In this document: in pieces, positions 5,908 to 7,130 of the stretch | How positions within the stretch are numbered: position 1 is the stretch's first letter | How the letters are laid out: the number at the start of each line of letters is the position of its first letter | Assembly (NCBI GenBank): GCA_007129135.1 | Contig: SKWB01000181.1 | Coordinates: 1 to 7,130, forward strand | DNA: 7,130 nt | Direction: 5' to 3' | DNA from: Halococcaceae archaeon | Lineage (GTDB): Archaea; Halobacteriota; Halobacteria; Halobacteriales; Halalkalicoccaceae | Position numbers and translations under genes: made by a program | The notes under the pieces: generated by a model | Seen by the model: the letters and a program-made list of their open reading frames with translations, nothing else | The model's database searches: none | What the model was told of the DNA's origin: nothing

Positions 5908-6276
5908 ATGCCCGTCGATTTCGAAACACACGAACCCGGAAACCCACGCGTGGACCTGTCGGAAGGGACCAACGCGAGGCGATTGCTGGAGTTCCTGTTG
6001 AGGACACCGACCGTCGGATACACACCAGCGGAATTGGCAGAGGAAACAGGAGTCTCCCGTGGGAGTGTTGGACCGATATTGAACCGGCTCGAAGCTGCGG
6101 GCCTCGTTCGTCACAAGGAACCGTATTGGGCGGCCGCGAAAGACGACCGGATCGCAGCAGCGACGGCTGCCTTCATCGGGGTCGAGACGGTAGCTTCCAC
6201 GTACAGTGATGATTGGTACGCGCAGAACGACGGGTGGGCTGAGGAGTTGCCCGACCTGAGCGACGAAGAGACGTAG
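5908..6276 (+). CDS. Winged-helix (MarR-like) DNA-binding protein, probable antitoxin/regulator of the PemK-like gene
   Basis: A 122-residue protein. Residues 24-75 form a winged helix-turn-helix: RRLLEFLLRTP, then YTPAELAEETGVSRGSVGPILNRLEAAGLVRHK, with the recognition helix around 50-61 and the wing around 66-75 ending in YWA. The rest (76-122) is a helix rich in Ala followed by an acidic, Trp-containing tail, which could wrap a partner. The next gene starts three bases after the TAG, in the same orientation. That gene is a PemK/MazF-like toxin, so the pair has the layout of a type II toxin-antitoxin module with a DNA-binding antitoxin that probably represses its own promoter. The role as antitoxin is inferred from context; a stand-alone MarR-type regulator is possible. 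The frame is intact, but its partner appears broken, so it may now be an orphan antitoxin. Confidence 0.8.
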   Translation: MPVDFETHEPGNPRVDLSEGTNARRLLEFLLRTPTVGYTPAELAEETGVSRGSVGPILNRLEAAGLVRHKEPYWAAAKDDRIAAATAAFIGVETVASTYSDDWYAQNDGWAEELPDLSDEET

Positions 6277-6279
6277 CGA

Positions 6280-6608
6280 ATGGCGTATTCGCAAGGCGCT
6301 ATCGTCATCGTGGACGACCCGTTCGGCAACAGCCCGAAGCGCCCGTACCTGATCCTCTCGAACGATCAGGTCCCCTTCCACGGCCAAGAGTACGTTGCGG
6401 CAGTGATCACGACGACGGCTCGAACTGAGGCCGTTGAACTCACCGCCAACAGGCTCGAAAGGGGACGGCTCCCCTGGACGTCCTACGTGTCGCCGTGGTC
6501 GTCCTCACGCTCAAGGATTGGATGATCACGAAGCGACCCGCAGAAGCGACTGACGCGACCGTCGACGAGGTGCGGCAAGAGTTGGATACGTATCTTCAGA
6601 CCAGATAA
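6280..6608 (+). pseudogene. PemK/MazF-like toxin, broken by a one-base deletion
   Basis: The first frame from ATG 6280 encodes MAYSQGAIVIVDD, KRPYLILSND at 20-29, PFHGQEY at 32-38 and AVITTT at 41-46. This pattern is typical of PemK/MazF-like mRNA interferases. It continues to LPWTSYVSPW at 64-73. It then turns into an unrelated Ser/Arg-rich tail and stops at TGA 6523-6525 (81 residues). In the minus-one frame the expected continuation follows immediately: VVLTLKDWMITKRP through DEVRQELDTYLQTR, ending at TAA 6606-6608. Restoring one G after TGG 6496-6498 (GTGGTC to GTGGGTC) joins the halves into a 109-residue protein of normal size. The product as sequenced lacks the C-terminal helix. Intact MazF/PemK proteins fold as a small beta barrel and cleave RNA. 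This is most likely a frameshift pseudogene; a sequencing error in a short G run or programmed frameshifting would be the other explanations. It lies three bases after the winged-helix gene. Confidence 0.75.
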
Positions 6609-6969
6609 CCAATATGTAGTTTTCCCGTAGAAAGTGATTTTGGACAGAAAAATTCGGCTTGTGCCACTTTCCACCGCTACCAATACGACCCGTACTGACC
6701 GATCCCTACGCTCGCAGATTGGCGCTTAGTCTGTGCCACATTCGCGCCTTATATCGTGCACGCCTTCAGAGAGACGCATTGGATCTGGCAGTTCGATCGT
6801 GGGATGATCTACTCGCAAGTTTTCCGTTGAACTCGCGCTGAGTCGATCGGAGACCATACGGCGCGAGCCGGAGGCGTCCCGAGGGTCTTCTCGCGTCCCC
6901 GGTGCGGGGAAACGCGTGGCGCCGTCGCTCGCCAACTGATAAATGAAGAACCGTTCGTTCGTCTCGCCC
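6609..6969. other. About 360 bases without a recognisable gene
   Basis: Short frames exist on both strands here, but none shows a known motif, a credible start or a promoter. The plus-strand frame over 6638-6841 has no ATG or GTG start, although it is leucine- and arginine-rich and repeats TGTGCCAC (6660-6667 and 6732-6739) exactly 72 bases apart. The AT-rich start (6609-6660) has runs of T and A that could end the toxin transcript. The stretch may be remnant accessory DNA; I found no transposase motif or terminal inverted repeats. Confidence 0.5.
6892..6916 (-). terminator. GC-rich hairpin downstream of the cold-shock gene
   Basis: CGCGT (6892-6896) pairs with ACGCG (6912-6916) and CCCCG (6897-6901) with CGGGG (6905-6909). 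That makes a 10-bp stem with a 2-base bulge and a 3-base loop. It lies 53 bases beyond the stop of the cold-shock gene on its strand. There is no T-run after it, so a role in 3'-end formation is only a guess. Confidence 0.3.
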
Positions 6970-7130
6970 TTACAGGCGCTGGAGGTTCGTCGCGCGCGGG
7001 CCCTTCGGAGCCTGCTCGATGTCGAACTCCACTTCCTGTCCTTCCTCTAAGTCCGGGCCGCCCACGTCTTCCATGTGGAAGAAGACGTCCTCGTCCGCGT
7101 CCTCAGTCTCGATGAAGCCGTAGCCGCCGG
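6970..7130 (-). CDS. cspA: Cold-shock-domain protein (CspA-like), 5' end outside window
   Basis: Fifty-two residues and the TAA stop (6970-6972) are visible, plus two bases of the preceding codon; the gene runs off the right edge. The visible part starts in the RNP1 motif GGYGFI (1-6), then has an acidic loop, RNP2 VFFH at 15-18, and the end [13 protein letters not shown] (40-52), the standard finish of CspA proteins. These are small single-OB-fold proteins that bind single-stranded RNA and DNA and act as RNA chaperones. Haloarchaeal members are about 64 residues, so roughly a dozen N-terminal residues are missing. The acidic EDADED stretch (9-14) in the loop between the RNP motifs fits a salt-adapted protein. 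It lies beyond the AT-richer region and is GC-rich again, like the core genes. Confidence 0.95.
   Translation of the reverse strand, partial: GGYGFIETEDADEDVFFHMEDVGGPDLEEGQEVEFDIEQAPKGPRATNLQRL

Noticed and set aside
5815..6387. A 190-codon minus-strand frame in the accessory region
   Set aside because: It lies opposite the winged-helix gene, which has a clear domain and promoter; the minus-strand product is Cys- and Arg-rich without a motif.
5034..6623. TGTAGTTTT directly after the operon (5034-5042) and again after the toxin (6615-6623), as possible island att repeats
   Set aside because: A 9-base repeat is expected many times by chance in a window of this size, and no integrase or longer repeat supports it.
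6638..6841. A plus-strand open frame ending in LLASFPLNSR, as a possible small gene or transposase remnant
   Set aside because: There is no ATG or GTG start, no promoter and no recognised motif; it is reported only within the gene-free stretch.
6726..6935. A 69-codon minus-strand frame next to the cold-shock gene
   Set aside because: It starts only at TTG, has no motif, and overlaps the GC-rich hairpin; coding is not supported.

Overview
The window looks like a piece of a haloarchaeal (class Halobacteria) chromosome. The proteins are strongly acidic and rich in Asp and Glu. The core genes are visibly GC-rich. Several starts have a TATA-like element about 22-26 bases upstream and no Shine-Dalgarno sequence, as in leaderless haloarchaeal transcripts. 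The GMP synthase is the split archaeal type. The genus cannot be fixed from the sequence.

Left part (1-2012): the C-terminal end of an alpha/beta hydrolase (+) meets, stop to stop, an NmrA/HSCARG-like NAD(P)-binding protein (-). Upstream of that, also on the minus strand, is a two-gene toxin-antitoxin-like module: a ribbon-helix-helix/UPF0175-like antitoxin (1722-2012) directly followed by a DUF3368-like PIN-domain protein (1209-1721). Its promoter contains an inverted repeat over the TATA box, suggesting autoregulation.

Core (2149-5032): a tight plus-strand operon of pyrG (CTP synthase), guaAB (ATP-pyrophosphatase subunit of GMP synthase) and a small Rossmann-like protein. Each junction is a one-base stop/start overlap (TGATG), so the three are probably cotranslated. 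The first two genes make the last steps of CTP and GMP synthesis. The role of the third is unknown, and its fixed place in this operon makes it the best candidate here for an undescribed partner or regulator.

Right accessory part (5033-6969): base composition becomes visibly more AT-rich and intergenic gaps lengthen. It holds a dual-specificity-phosphatase-like gene interrupted by an in-frame TGA, an intact winged-helix (MarR-like) gene, and a PemK/MazF-like toxin gene broken by an apparent one-base deletion. Two neighbouring genes with one simple disabling lesion each suggest a decaying accessory island, or less likely local sequence errors. Several hairpins occur here, one a 15-bp stem that includes the phosphatase stop codon.

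Right edge (6970-7130): most of a cold-shock-domain (CspA-like) gene on the minus strand, running off the window. I found no rRNA, tRNA, CRISPR array or complete insertion sequence.
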